Below, piece after piece: positions 1-7,917 of a stretch of DNA of 35,481 nucleotides. The notes under the pieces are model-generated. The model worked only from the letters and a program-made list of their open reading frames with translations, did no database searches and had not been told where the DNA came from. The stretch lies in NCBI GenBank assembly GCA_035545895.1, contig DASZXJ010000146.1, positions 1 to 35,481 of the forward strand, in the 5' to 3' direction. Numbering within the stretch: position 1 is the stretch's first letter; the number at the start of each line of letters is the position of its first letter. This DNA comes from DASZXJ01 sp035545895. Lineage in GTDB: Bacteria; Planctomycetota; Phycisphaerae; Tepidisphaerales; Tepidisphaeraceae. The position numbers were made by a program, and so were the translations under genes.

Positions 1-21
1 CTCCTTGTCCCCTTGTCCTCC
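1..21. repeat. Possible end of a dispersed intergenic repeat
   Basis: The window opens with two tandem copies of a CCTTGTCC-like unit. Such pyrimidine-rich strings occur in dispersed intergenic repeats of environmental bacteria. The element is cut by the window edge, so neither its length nor any second arm can be seen. The remaining bases up to 207 hold no gene that I can support. Confidence 0.2.
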
Positions 22-207
22 CAAATGGGTTGAATTTTCGATTGTGGGTATGGACCGAAACAAGTTGTCAAAGAGCTGTCACAGCGCGCAGCGTCTCCCG
101 TATTCCCTGGTCATGTTGCGCGTTTGGCGCTGAATCGGCGCAACAACCGAAAGATTGAGTCGCTGTCTTGGAAATGCTGGTAAGATGATTGGTCATCACC
201 GTTCGGT

Positions 208-852
208 ATGAATGCGGGTAAAGCCGATATGACGCTCGACTATCGATTCCCCACCACAGGCGCGCATCGAGTGCAGCAGGTTTTGGTGGAACTTAAGAAC
301 GAAGCGGAACTCGATTGGGGGATTGCGCTAGCGAAGCTCGTGCTGGGCGTGCCTTTGTGCTTCCTCGGGTCTTTCATCGTCACGTGCCTGACCATCCGAC
401 TGTATGGCCGCCGAATCTGGATGCACGGGGAACTGTTTTTGCCGATCTTTGTCGGCGCGTCAGTTTTAACGATTCCAGTCTTTTTTTACATTCAATATCA
501 TCGGCCGCGGGAATTCCTTTGGGAAGTGGTTCGCGAAAAGTTCGATTTTCCAAACATGATTCTGCAGGTGCTATTACTCGGCCCCAAGCTCATACTCAGC
601 GTGATCGAGCAGCTCAAAACGGATGAAGATGCCAGCGATGAAACGCTGGCGCTGGCGGCAAGAATCGTCGTTCAACTGATCGATGCCGGGCAATCAGTCG
701 ATATCCAGCAATTGCATCATGACGGACCCGTTGAAGAATTCACAAAGGCGTTGCAATTGCTCGAACGCCGCGGATGGATTGGAATCGCGCACAAGCGCAA
801 TCGCGTGTGGCTGGGCTCTTCGATCCAAAGACAATTCGCGAATTTACGATAG
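208..852 (+). CDS. Membrane protein with C-terminal winged-helix-like domain, function unknown
   Basis: I do not recognise this protein. It has two hydrophobic segments, at about residues 41-64 and 77-97, then a hydrophobic or amphipathic stretch (about 118-135) and a soluble tail. The tail (about 145-214) has a leucine-rich helix, then LLERRGWIGIA and a basic strand, which resembles the recognition helix and wing of a winged-helix fold. A membrane anchor plus DNA-binding-like domain would suggest a membrane-bound regulator, but similar folds also mediate protein contacts. Neither the ATG used here nor the one at 229 has a clear ribosome binding site. The gene stands alone: the next gene starts about 200 bases later behind its own putative promoter. 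Confidence 0.7.
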   Translation: MNAGKADMTLDYRFPTTGAHRVQQVLVELKNEAELDWGIALAKLVLGVPLCFLGSFIVTCLTIRLYGRRIWMHGELFLPIFVGASVLTIPVFFYIQYHRPREFLWEVVREKFDFPNMILQVLLLGPKLILSVIEQLKTDEDASDETLALAARIVVQLIDAGQSVDIQQLHHDGPVEEFTKALQLLERRGWIGIAHKRNRVWLGSSIQRQFANLR

Positions 853-995
853 ACCATGGCTGCTGAATGTCGGAGATACCTTTGTCCCCGTTAATCGACC
901 CCAAACCCAACCGCGTTTAGTCACGACGCGTAACGGAGCGCTCGTTTACAATTGTCCAAAACACACTACGCGTCGCAGCTAAACGGTTGAATTTA

Positions 996-1026
996 TTGCC
1001 CATCCTGAGAATCTGCGTGGTATAAT
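996..1026 (+). promoter_or_regulatory. Putative sigma-70 promoter
   Basis: A perfect TATAAT at 1021-1026 lies 24 bases before the GTG start at 1050. The best -35 candidate is TTGCCC at 996-1001 with a long 19-base spacer. The -10 box is convincing; the -35 box is weak. Confidence 0.4.
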
Positions 1027-1049
1027 TTCCAGCCAACGGGAGGTGCCCA

Positions 1050-1769
1050 GTGAATCTCGCATATCGAATTGCAATTGCTTTGATATGGCTTGCGGTAACA
1101 AACCGGGCCGATGCGTTGAACTTTCCAACGACCGGGCTGGCGGCGGCCTCGCAGCAGAAGAGTTCTTTTCTCGAAGCAGAGGCGGCTTTTCATCTGACCA
1201 GTCCAGTTTGGAGTGGCTCATTGCCAACCTCGTCTCAGGTGCCTTCGCCATCGGACGATCCGTTCCTTGCGCCCGAAAATGCCCTGCAATTGGCGATCCC
1301 CCTTGCGAAAGTTACGACTCATCCGTTGGGAAACAGGCTGCGTAGTCCAGTGGTGCTACGCGGATATATCACTGGCCACTATGATACCATTGATCATTAT
1401 GCATTCTTGCGCAACCAGAACTATCTGGCCTATGCCCGCAAGACCGGGCAGAGTGTTCGCGGCAAGGTTGAAGGACTCACCGACATGAATCAAAAGAACG
1501 TGGTCGTTTCAGTCCGCCGGGCCGGGTGGGCGCCCGATCTAATCAAGACTGGCGATCTGGTCGATGTGGCCGGATGTACCGCCGATGGAACATTTCAGAT
1601 CAATCTGCTCGAGCCGGGTGACTATGTCGTGACGGCCGAGGTCGAAACGCTCGATCCGGCTACACATCAAATCGCAATCACCCAAAAGGGAACAACCAAA
1701 ATTACGCTCGAGAAGGATAAGGCACTGCCGCCTGTGAAATTGAGTGTCGAACCAATCGAAACTCGCTGA
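1050..1769 (+). CDS. Secreted protein with C-terminal beta-sandwich, function unknown
   Basis: The GTG start is fixed by a GGGAGG ribosome binding site at 1038-1043. Residues 1-23 form a signal peptide ending in ADA, so the 239-residue product should be exported. The middle is rich in Ser, Pro and Ala. The last ~110 residues (RGKVEGLTD onward, with DGTFQINLLEPGDYVVTAEV) look like a carboxypeptidase-regulatory or transthyretin-like beta-sandwich, a fold common in bacterial surface and secreted proteins. No catalytic motif is visible. Its partner is unknown; the next gene encodes a membrane protein on the same strand but has its own binding site and lies beyond a repeat-bearing gap. Confidence 0.75.
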   Translation: MNLAYRIAIALIWLAVTNRADALNFPTTGLAAASQQKSSFLEAEAAFHLTSPVWSGSLPTSSQVPSPSDDPFLAPENALQLAIPLAKVTTHPLGNRLRSPVVLRGYITGHYDTIDHYAFLRNQNYLAYARKTGQSVRGKVEGLTDMNQKNVVVSVRRAGWAPDLIKTGDLVDVAGCTADGTFQINLLEPGDYVVTAEVETLDPATHQIAITQKGTTKITLEKDKALPPVKLSVEPIETR

Positions 1770-1790
1770 GTCGCATCAAAAATTCATTTC

Positions 1791-1832
1791 TTCTTCGTGC
1801 TTTCTTCGTTCCCTTCGTGGCTTCGTGGCTCT
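1791..1832. repeat. Solo half of CTTCGTG-type dispersed repeat
   Basis: The intergenic sequence has four spaced TTCGTG or TTCGTT units and ends in GTGGCTCTG. It closely matches the right arm of the complete palindromic element at 17658-17755. No left arm is present, so this appears to be a half copy or a decayed copy. Confidence 0.6.
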
Positions 1833-1945
1833 GCGCCATTTTCCGAAATGAGCCTGCGGATTAATCGCCAAGCCAAAATCGGGCGAATAATCGACTTTGT
1901 CACATCGCAAATATGGTATGATAAGCAGTAGTGGGAGGCGCTGCG

Positions 1946-2509
1946 GTGAACCCAACAAGCACAAACTCCGTTCGCTCGGACGGCCGAATCGCAATTTGTA
2001 TTTCGCTGGTTCTTACGAGTTGGATCGGCAGTATGTGCATTTATTCGTTCTGGGCGGCCCGAGATTACGCAGTGGATGGTGTGTTACGCTCTGTATCGCT
2101 GGTGTGCGCGATGATTTTTGTACATGAGCGGGGCTACTCGGCATATCAGCGGCAATTCCATGCGGACAATTCTCTTGCCGATTCAGCGAAACCTCGACGC
2201 ATGAAAATCACGTGGGAATTGTCTGCAAATTTAATCGGCACGGTTGTTTCAGTTCCGGCTGTACTGGTAACGCAGATTGTTGTCTTGCTCTTTGCATCAA
2301 TCATTCTTGATGGCGGCCAGATTCTGAACTATTGCTCGGCTGCATTTGTATGTTTTTGGCTTTCTACAGGAATCATCTGGCTAATGCGCACCAATCCGCC
2401 GACGAAGATTGATGGCGCGATGTTTCACCTGGGATTTCTCTTGTTGATACCAGTAATCATTCTGGGAGCTCACATCGTCTGGCAGCTCAAGGGCCTGCCC
2501 GACTGGTAA
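1946..2509 (+). CDS. Multi-pass membrane protein, function unknown
   Basis: I chose the GTG at 1946 because a GGAGG box (1933-1937) sits 8 bases before it; a longer reading from a GTG at 1931 would place the box inside the gene. The product has 187 residues and four or five hydrophobic helices (near the N terminus, one at about 41-55, a pair in the middle, one at the C terminus). A short charged loop follows the second helix (HERGYSAYQRQF to KPRRMK). No family is recognisable. A TATGAT hexamer at 1917-1922 could be its -10 box, but no -35 box lies at normal spacing. Confidence 0.7.
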   Translation: MNPTSTNSVRSDGRIAICISLVLTSWIGSMCIYSFWAARDYAVDGVLRSVSLVCAMIFVHERGYSAYQRQFHADNSLADSAKPRRMKITWELSANLIGTVVSVPAVLVTQIVVLLFASIILDGGQILNYCSAAFVCFWLSTGIIWLMRTNPPTKIDGAMFHLGFLLLIPVIILGAHIVWQLKGLPDW

Positions 2510-2512
2510 CCC

Positions 2513-2533
2513 CTTTGCGTCTTCGTAGCTCTG
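2513..2533. repeat. Possible fragment of CTTCGTG-type repeat
   Basis: Sequence just after the preceding gene reads CTTCGTAGCTCTG near its end and resembles the terminus of the element at 17716-17755. It is short and could be chance. Confidence 0.25.
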
Positions 2534-2541
2534 CAGCTCAA

Positions 2542-3141
2542 TCAAAGATCGATCCAATACCTGCATTTTTCATGTTCGCCGCGGAGATAGAGGGGGTGTT
2601 CCGGCGGGACGGGGACGATGCCCACCAGCGTGCCGCCGAGGCGTTCGCAGGTTCTTCGGGATGGCCAATTGTCCGGGTTGCAGGTGATCCAGATGCGTTT
2701 CATCCGGTGCATGCGGGCGACGGTGAACAGCAATCGACAGGCGCGTTCGGCGTAGTGACGGCCTCGCGCCGGCGGGTAGACGTTGTAGCCGATGTGACCG
2801 GCATACATGTGCAAATCCTCGTTGTCGCCCACGCGCAGGTTGATGCCGCCGGCAATCTGCACCGGCGGCTCGACGCCGCTGATCGGGTGCAATCGCATCC
2901 AGAAGTGATAGCTGGGCACCCATCGCCGATCCGAATCCGGCGGCTGCAATCCGCCGGGCGCGGCGCGCAGAAAGTCCAGCACGCGAGCGCGGTTGATGGT
3001 GGTGGCGGATGGATCGGTCGCGGACTTGGGATGCGCACAGGTCGCCAACAAGGCATCCACCCAGCGGGCATCGGGGGGCACCAATTCCAATTCACGGTCG
3101 ACCAGCGCGGGTATTTGAAGAAACGCAAAAGACACAACCAA
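2542..3141 (-). CDS. GNAT-family N-acetyltransferase
   Basis: The 199-residue protein reads as a GNAT acetyltransferase, which moves the acetyl group of acetyl-CoA to an amine. It shows the order expected of the fold: a substrate-side strand (IAGGINLRVG), GHIGYNVYPPARGRHYAERACRLLFTVA as motif A with its acetyl-CoA pyrophosphate-binding loop and following helix, then WITCNPDNWPSRRTCERLGG as motif B, where an Asn and the RTCERLGG helix are typical. The substrate cannot be told. The TTG at 3141 and the GTG at 3135 are alternative starts; neither has a strong ribosome binding site. It is a single gene on the minus strand facing the membrane protein before it. Confidence 0.85.
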   Translation of the reverse strand: MVVSFAFLQIPALVDRELELVPPDARWVDALLATCAHPKSATDPSATTINRARVLDFLRAAPGGLQPPDSDRRWVPSYHFWMRLHPISGVEPPVQIAGGINLRVGDNEDLHMYAGHIGYNVYPPARGRHYAERACRLLFTVARMHRMKRIWITCNPDNWPSRRTCERLGGTLVGIVPVPPEHPLYLRGEHEKCRYWIDL

Positions 3142-3290
3142 TTAGAGTAATCAGTCCCCAGCGGTTGACAATGGCGGGAAACCCTGAGGTTCAGCGCATA
3201 ACCCAAACGATGCAATACCTGCGCGACGATCAAAACATTCGAGAGCCCAGCGGCAAGGTCGCGGGACGTGGCAGGATCAGGAAACCAATA

Positions 3291-3452
3291 TCAGAACGGC
3301 AGAATCTTGATCTGCAATGCGCTGGCGCGAAGGAACAGCACGATCAGTCCCATGAGGACGGCAATGCTGGCGGCTGCGGTCAGGGCTGTATAGACGTTGC
3401 TCGTCGGTGCGACGGTGACCGTCTGAGGAGCATTGGCGGCTGCGCGTGTCAT
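3291..3452 (-). CDS. Small single-pass membrane protein (53 residues)
   Basis: A short gene that a length cut-off would miss. The ATG (3452-3450) follows a GGGAG box (3464-3460) at 7 bases. The product begins with a polar Thr/Ala/Pro-rich segment, then one hydrophobic helix at about residues 27-41 (ASIAVLMGLIVLFL), and ends in a short basic tail. It lies 89 bases downstream of the coiled-coil membrane protein on the same strand, and the gap holds a palindromic repeat. The two genes may form one transcript; the small protein could be a partner or a regulator of the larger one. Function unknown. Confidence 0.65.
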   Translation of the reverse strand: MTRAAANAPQTVTVAPTSNVYTALTAAASIAVLMGLIVLFLRASALQIKILPF

Positions 3453-3476
3453 TGGAAAACTCCCATGCAATTTCGG

Positions 3477-3540
3477 AATGCGGATTTCGGATTTCGGAAT
3501 TGAATTTCAGTCCGAATTCCGAAATTCGCAATCCGCAATT
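3477..3540. repeat. Palindromic dispersed repeat, CGGATTTCGG type
   Basis: The left arm (3477-3501) and right arm (3515-3540) are near-perfect reverse complements around a 13-base loop. Both arms are built from GCGGATT and TTTCGGAATT units. It sits between the coiled-coil gene and the 53-residue gene, just upstream of the latter's ribosome binding site, so a transcript would fold here. It looks like a mobile intergenic palindrome. Confidence 0.75.
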
Positions 3541-3541
3541 A

Positions 3542-4408
3542 TTAAAACTGCGTCTTGACGTCGGCGCCTTTGGCGATTTCGTTGACGCGCGGGCCGGTCA
3601 GGCGGCCGGTGGCTTCGTTCAGATCGACGCTATCCACCGTAAACAGGCCCAGAAAAGCGCCGGTTTCATGGTTGATGACCTTGAATTCCATGCCCTTGGT
3701 CACATCAGCGGTGCTGCCGACGGAAATCGCGGCATAAAGCACGCCACGAATCGGGCGGACATCCTTGATCGTGCCGTTGATGGCTGGTGCGCCCAGGCGA
3801 GTGCCGGCGGAGGCGAACTGGGCGGTTGAAACGCCTGCTTCACGAAGCATCGAAGTCTGCCTGGATACCTGGTTCTTGGCTTCGGTGAGTTGCTCGGCCA
3901 GCAGCTTGCGTTCGCGTTCGGTGACGTCCAGGCGATTGGTCAGGTCGGTGACGGTTTGATTGAGCTGGGCATTTTGCGTGACCAGCTTGTCGCTGTTGCC
4001 TCGCAGTTCGTTGACCTGTTCCTGAAGCTTGCTCTTGGTGTCTTCCGAGCCCTTGAGCGCGCCGCTGAGGGTGGTCACACTGACGGTCTGAATATCCAAT
4101 TGCGAGCGGAACTTGGCCAGCTCGGCGTCTTTCGAATCGATTTGCGCCTGGAAGGCGTTCATCTGCTGCTTGGCCTGCTCAAGCTGCTGGGTGCGCTGGC
4201 GGACGGTCTCTTCCGCGACGGCCTTGGCGGCTTCGGCGTCGCTTTGCGCCTTGTCGCTGCGCGCCTTCTCGGCGGAAAGCTGACGGCTGGCGTTGTCGGC
4301 ATCCAGCTTGTAGTTGTGAACCTGGTTGACAAACGCCACCGTGCCGGCTGTCAAAAGCAGCGACAGAACAACCAGCAAAATGACGGATGCTTTGGTAAGT
4401 GGACTCAA
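3542..4408 (-). CDS. Membrane-anchored coiled-coil protein with FlgT-C-like C-terminal domain
   Basis: The start is a TTG supported by an AAGGAG box six bases upstream. One transmembrane helix (residues 8-28) leads into a long coiled coil (about 34-185, rich in Glu, Gln, Lys and Ala). A compact beta domain follows (about 208-285), with INGTIKDVRPIRGVLYAAISVG and KGMEFKVINHETG, similar in pattern to the C-terminal domain of the flagellar T-ring protein FlgT. The layout (anchor, coil, beta domain) also recalls MreC. The protein should face the periplasm. No flagellar or mre gene is nearby, so a role in either is not supported. A strong promoter lies about 100 bases upstream. Confidence 0.8.
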   Translation of the reverse strand: MSPLTKASVILLVVLSLLLTAGTVAFVNQVHNYKLDADNASRQLSAEKARSDKAQSDAEAAKAVAEETVRQRTQQLEQAKQQMNAFQAQIDSKDAELAKFRSQLDIQTVSVTTLSGALKGSEDTKSKLQEQVNELRGNSDKLVTQNAQLNQTVTDLTNRLDVTERERKLLAEQLTEAKNQVSRQTSMLREAGVSTAQFASAGTRLGAPAINGTIKDVRPIRGVLYAAISVGSTADVTKGMEFKVINHETGAFLGLFTVDSVDLNEATGRLTGPRVNEIAKGADVKTQF

Positions 4409-4515
4409 GGGCGGCTCCTTGGACGTAACTGTCCCAGTGGTGCTATTAGTTCTATGGTGTTGCTCGCAAAGCCGGCGCTAGAACCTCGGAAATAACGAAC
4501 AATCGGCGCTGTTAA

Positions 4516-4543
4516 ATCCTAGTCGGATGGCCTTGGGTGTCAA
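4516..4543 (-). promoter_or_regulatory. Sigma-70-type promoter of the coiled-coil protein gene
   Basis: On the minus strand TTGACA (4543-4538) is a perfect -35 box, followed after 16 bases by TAGGAT (4521-4516). Transcription would start near 4509, leaving a leader of about 100 bases before the TTG start at 4408. Confidence 0.6.
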
Positions 4544-4614
4544 GTTTTTTCGGGCGTGCAAACAGTCACAAGTGAAGGTCCGGAAAAAGATTATCAACTG
4601 TACTTCGAAGTATC

Positions 4615-4636
4615 CCCGGCGTGTGTTCACGCCGGG
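4615..4636 (-). terminator. Hairpin downstream of HEAT lipoprotein gene
   Basis: A perfect 9-bp stem (CCCGGCGTG with CACGCCGGG) closes a 4-base loop 17 bases after the lipoprotein stop codon. There is no clear T run on the minus strand, so it may be a weak terminator or a 3'-end stabilising stem. A 12-base palindrome, TACTTCGAAGTA, follows at 4601-4612. Confidence 0.45.
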
Positions 4637-4653
4637 CCAAATGTGCGGGTTCG

Positions 4654-5676
4654 TCACATGCCGGCGGTGCCGGGCGGTTTTAGCTCCAAAACCGCGGTCG
4701 CCGCCGCCAGACGGACTGAAGGCTCGGGATCTTTCAACAGCGTCGCCAGGCTGGACTGGGCATCGGAACGTCCGATAGCCCCCAGCGCCAGGGCCGACAG
4801 AAACCGGTGTCGCGGCTCCTTGCTGCGCGTGCTTTGCATGGCAACGGTGTAGCCATCGTCCATCCCAAGCTCGCCCAGCGCCCGGGCCGCAACCAGGCAG
4901 ACCTCGGTATACGGGCCGGTTAGTTTGCCTCGGACATAGGGCTCGACCCGCCGATCCTTCGGCCCGGTGATCGCCTGCAGGCAATACATCTGGTCATCCG
5001 CAAACTTGCTGACGCTGCCTGCCACCAATACCTGCAGCGCCTCTTCATCCCCCATGATCCACATGGACTCTGCCACCTGAATCCGCACATCGGTGTCGGG
5101 ATCGTTCACCATCAAGGCAAGAATCTTCAACGCGCTCTTCTCGCCAAGCCTGCCCAGGACCAGCGCGGTTTGCTCGCGAATGCGTGGGTCGGTGCTCTTG
5201 GCGGTCTTTTCAAGATCATGGCTTAAACGGACATCGCCCACGCGATGCAGCGCAAAACGAGCGCCAATCTGCACTTTTTGGTCCGGGTCGCTGGCGAGCG
5301 CAAGAAGCTGATCGTGAAGGTCCTTCAATTGAAGCTGCCCCGCTGCCATGGTGGAAGCGAATCGCACAACTGGGGCTTTATCCTTCAAGCCGGCCTGCAC
5401 AATATCGTGGGCGTCGGCGCCAAGGGTTTTTTGTGCGGCTTCGATGGCGTTGGCGCGGATGATCGGATCGTTGGAAAGAAAGGCCTGTCGGATTTCGCGC
5501 TTGGCGGAATCAGCCAGAGCAGCATCGATGGGTTCGTTCTTCGCCGGCGGCACGGCGGGAATGGGCGCCGGAGCGGGCATCGACACATTTACCGGCGCGT
5601 TGGATTGAGGCTTGTCGTGTGCGCAACCGGCCGCCAAACCCAACACGCACACCAGAGCCGTCGTTTGTCGATTCAT
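4654..5676 (-). CDS. HEAT-repeat lipoprotein
   Basis: The real start is the ATG at 5676, which makes MNRQTTALVCVLGLAAGCAHD: a signal peptide with a lipobox (LAAGC) and Cys18 as the lipid-bearing residue. After a Pro/Ala-rich linker (about 30-50), the rest of the 340 residues is a run of HEAT or PBS-type helical repeats, with recurring units such as DPRIREQTALVLGRLGE, DPDTDVRIQVAESMWIMGD and DPEPSVRLAAATAVLEL. Such repeats form a scaffold for protein contacts. Its start overlaps the stop of the DUF4105/Lnb-like gene (ATGA), so translation is coupled. It is probably held on the periplasmic face of a membrane. Its partner is unknown. Confidence 0.85.
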   Translation of the reverse strand: MNRQTTALVCVLGLAAGCAHDKPQSNAPVNVSMPAPAPIPAVPPAKNEPIDAALADSAKREIRQAFLSNDPIIRANAIEAAQKTLGADAHDIVQAGLKDKAPVVRFASTMAAGQLQLKDLHDQLLALASDPDQKVQIGARFALHRVGDVRLSHDLEKTAKSTDPRIREQTALVLGRLGEKSALKILALMVNDPDTDVRIQVAESMWIMGDEEALQVLVAGSVSKFADDQMYCLQAITGPKDRRVEPYVRGKLTGPYTEVCLVAARALGELGMDDGYTVAMQSTRSKEPRHRFLSALALGAIGRSDAQSSLATLLKDPEPSVRLAAATAVLELKPPGTAGM

Positions 5677-6929
5677 GTCAAACCTCGCTTGGGATTCAAT
5701 GCCCATGCCGCCCACGCCAGTCCTGCGTTGGCGGGCAGCGCAAGGGCGATCATATTTCCGTTGATCTGGTTCATCATCGGCAGAAGCTTCAGAAACAGTC
5801 CCAAAATTGAACAGCCGAGCATCAGGGCCGTCAACACCCAGGCCGCTTTTGCCGGCTTGGACCAACCGCGCAAAACAAAGGGCCAAAGCACAATCAACGG
5901 CATCGCCAGCGGACTGAATTGCAGCACATTTTCATTCGGATGCGTGGCAGCGTGGTCGGTGCACGTCCATGCATAGATCACAAACCATCCCGCAAATCCC
6001 GCCAGAAACGACCACGCGGTCGCCAGGCCGATGAAGCCCCATCGTATCAGGCGATTTTTCATGATTGAGCGATTCAGACCTTTGCTGCGCCATCGCGACA
6101 GCGCTAAGCCGCAGGCGGCGATTGCTCCGCCGAGCATTGTACCCGCCAGGGTAAACCAGCCGACCCAATTCGGAGGCTCTTCGCGAACGAAAACGTGTTT
6201 GCTGGCGTTGAGCACGATCTCGTTTCTCACCAATGGAACTTCGCGACCCGATTCATCCGTGATCGAAATCTCGTTGATCTGCTCGCGAAACCGCATGGGG
6301 ATGAACATTTCATCCCACGCGGAAAGCTTGCGATCGGTCGGATGACCCAGCACGTAATTCAACGCGATGTATAAAAATGGATCATCCGCCATCAGGCGAT
6401 TCGTTTCAGAGCGAAAAGTTAAATTCGACGGCTGGGTGGCGGCACGTTTTTCAATCTGTCCGCCCAGCGCCTTATCGACGGCATCGCGAACGCGGGTCGA
6501 GCAGTTGTCACGGAAATAGTCGTAGCGATATTCGCGATTTTCCTTCTGTGAATTCCAGATGCAATAATCCATCAGCGCCTGCACCTGGGCAGGGGACAGG
6601 TTCAACTCCTGTTCCCAGATTGTTCGATCCGCATCGCGATAGCCATCGATTACTTTCTGAGCTTCGGTGGTGCCGCCCATCGAATACCAGAGCCGTCCGC
6701 GCAGGAAATTGAGATAAAAATTGGGGGCCTCAAAGTCGAAAATTCCCCAATTAAACGCAACATCGTCATACTTATCCGAGGCATGGCGGATTTCGAGCAT
6801 GTTATGCCCGAATTTCTCCCAGGATTGGTCTCCCGGGCCGATGGTTATGATATAGGCCGTCGGCGGCGCGCCAGGACCCGATGCCGGTGCAGCGATCTGC
6901 ATGGCGAGCAAAAATATGAGGTTCACCAC
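5673..6929 (-). CDS. DUF4105/Lnb-like membrane protein
   Basis: The N-terminal half resembles the DUF4105 domain, now also called the Lnb N-terminal periplasmic domain. It has the conserved WEKFGHNMLEIR segment with His42 and FRDNCSTRVRDA with Cys143, a Cys-His pair fitting a papain-like catalytic site. The C-terminal half has about five membrane helices (near 255-277, 295-320, 340-355, 362-384, 392-410). Lnb proteins of Bacteroides have this layout and are reported to N-acylate lipoproteins; assigning that activity here is inference. A short hydrophobic N terminus acts as signal peptide. Start is GTG at 6929 or 6926. It overlaps the downstream lipoprotein gene by ATGA. The divergent hydrolase gene starts only about 40 bases away. 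Confidence 0.8.
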   Translation of the reverse strand: MVNLIFLLAMQIAAPASGPGAPPTAYIITIGPGDQSWEKFGHNMLEIRHASDKYDDVAFNWGIFDFEAPNFYLNFLRGRLWYSMGGTTEAQKVIDGYRDADRTIWEQELNLSPAQVQALMDYCIWNSQKENREYRYDYFRDNCSTRVRDAVDKALGGQIEKRAATQPSNLTFRSETNRLMADDPFLYIALNYVLGHPTDRKLSAWDEMFIPMRFREQINEISITDESGREVPLVRNEIVLNASKHVFVREEPPNWVGWFTLAGTMLGGAIAACGLALSRWRSKGLNRSIMKNRLIRWGFIGLATAWSFLAGFAGWFVIYAWTCTDHAATHPNENVLQFSPLAMPLIVLWPFVLRGWSKPAKAAWVLTALMLGCSILGLFLKLLPMMNQINGNMIALALPANAGLAWAAWALNPKRGLT

Positions 6930-6968
6930 AACCCAATGGTTGAGGTTTACCGGGGCCGCGTCAAGCGT

Positions 6969-7871
6969 ATGACCCAGGCAATACCAAAATCTTCGCCGGT
7001 TTCACGCCGCAAGCTTTGGGCCTGGCGCATCGTTCGTGCCGTTCTTCTGGTTTATCTTGGCGTTATGCTGGTCATTTCGATGTTGCAGGAATTGCTCATT
7101 TTTCCGGGACACTCCAGCCAGGGGCAAAAGTACGCGCAGATCACTCCATCGGCGGATAGCGAACTCGTGCCTCTCGATACTTCCAACGGCGATCGCATTT
7201 TCGTCTTGTTCGGCAAAGCGATGAATGCGGATGGCTCAATTCGCGACGACACCTCGCGCGCCCCCACCATCATCATGTTTTATGGCAACGCGATGACGCT
7301 GTCGGACATCATTGGCTTGTGTCGAAGCTGGCGAAAGCTGGGAGCCAATGTGATCGGCGTGGAATTTCCGGGTTACGGGATGAGCAGTGGCAAGCCGGGT
7401 GAACAGTCGTTTTACGCCGCCGCCGATGCGGCGTGGGAATATCTCGCGAAACGACCCGATATCGACCCATCGAAAATCATCCCCGCTGGCCTTTCCATCG
7501 GCACGGGCGTGGCGGTGGAGTTGGCGGCGCGCAAGCCGGCGGCAGGCCTCATCCTGCTCGCGCCATTCACCCGCATGATCGACTTGGCCCACGATGTTCT
7601 GCCATGGCTGCCAATCTCGACATTTCTGCGGCATCACTTCGACAACCAATCCAAAATGGCTGATTTGAAGATGCCCATCCTCATCGTGCATGGCAATCAC
7701 GACAGCATCATTCCCACGGATATGTCGCGCAGGCTTGCTTCGGCTGCGACCAGGGCGCAAGTCACCTCCGTATTTCTCGATTCCGACCACAACGACCTGT
7801 TGGAAAAGGGGCACGAGCAGATTGATGCGGAAGTGGGCAAATTGATCCGGTCATTCCAGCCAGCTCGATAA
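6969..7871 (+). CDS. Membrane-anchored alpha/beta hydrolase
   Basis: The 300-residue protein has a basic N terminus and one hydrophobic helix (WRIVRAVLLVYLGVMLVISM), then an alpha/beta-hydrolase core of the YqkD/Bem46 type. Visible elements are the oxyanion strand IIMFYGNAMT, the nucleophile elbow GLSIGTG, the acid region VHGNHDSIIP and the late His in DSDHNDL. The substrate is unknown; relatives act on esters or peptide bonds. I prefer the ATG at 6969 because earlier in-frame starts (6936, 6783) run into the divergent DUF4105/Lnb-like gene. The ribosome binding site is weak. Confidence 0.85.
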   Translation: MTQAIPKSSPVSRRKLWAWRIVRAVLLVYLGVMLVISMLQELLIFPGHSSQGQKYAQITPSADSELVPLDTSNGDRIFVLFGKAMNADGSIRDDTSRAPTIIMFYGNAMTLSDIIGLCRSWRKLGANVIGVEFPGYGMSSGKPGEQSFYAAADAAWEYLAKRPDIDPSKIIPAGLSIGTGVAVELAARKPAAGLILLAPFTRMIDLAHDVLPWLPISTFLRHHFDNQSKMADLKMPILIVHGNHDSIIPTDMSRRLASAATRAQVTSVFLDSDHNDLLEKGHEQIDAEVGKLIRSFQPAR

Positions 7872-7917
7872 CATCACGTCTTTACATGCGGGCCGCCGCG
7901 CGGGAAGTTAATGGGCA

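Noticed and set aside
2515..3150. Plus-strand frame opposite the GNAT gene
   Set aside because: The minus strand has recognisable GNAT motifs; this translation is low-complexity and unlike any family.
5245..5976. Plus-strand frame opposite the lipoprotein and DUF4105/Lnb-like genes
   Set aside because: Spans two well-supported minus-strand genes and resembles no known protein.
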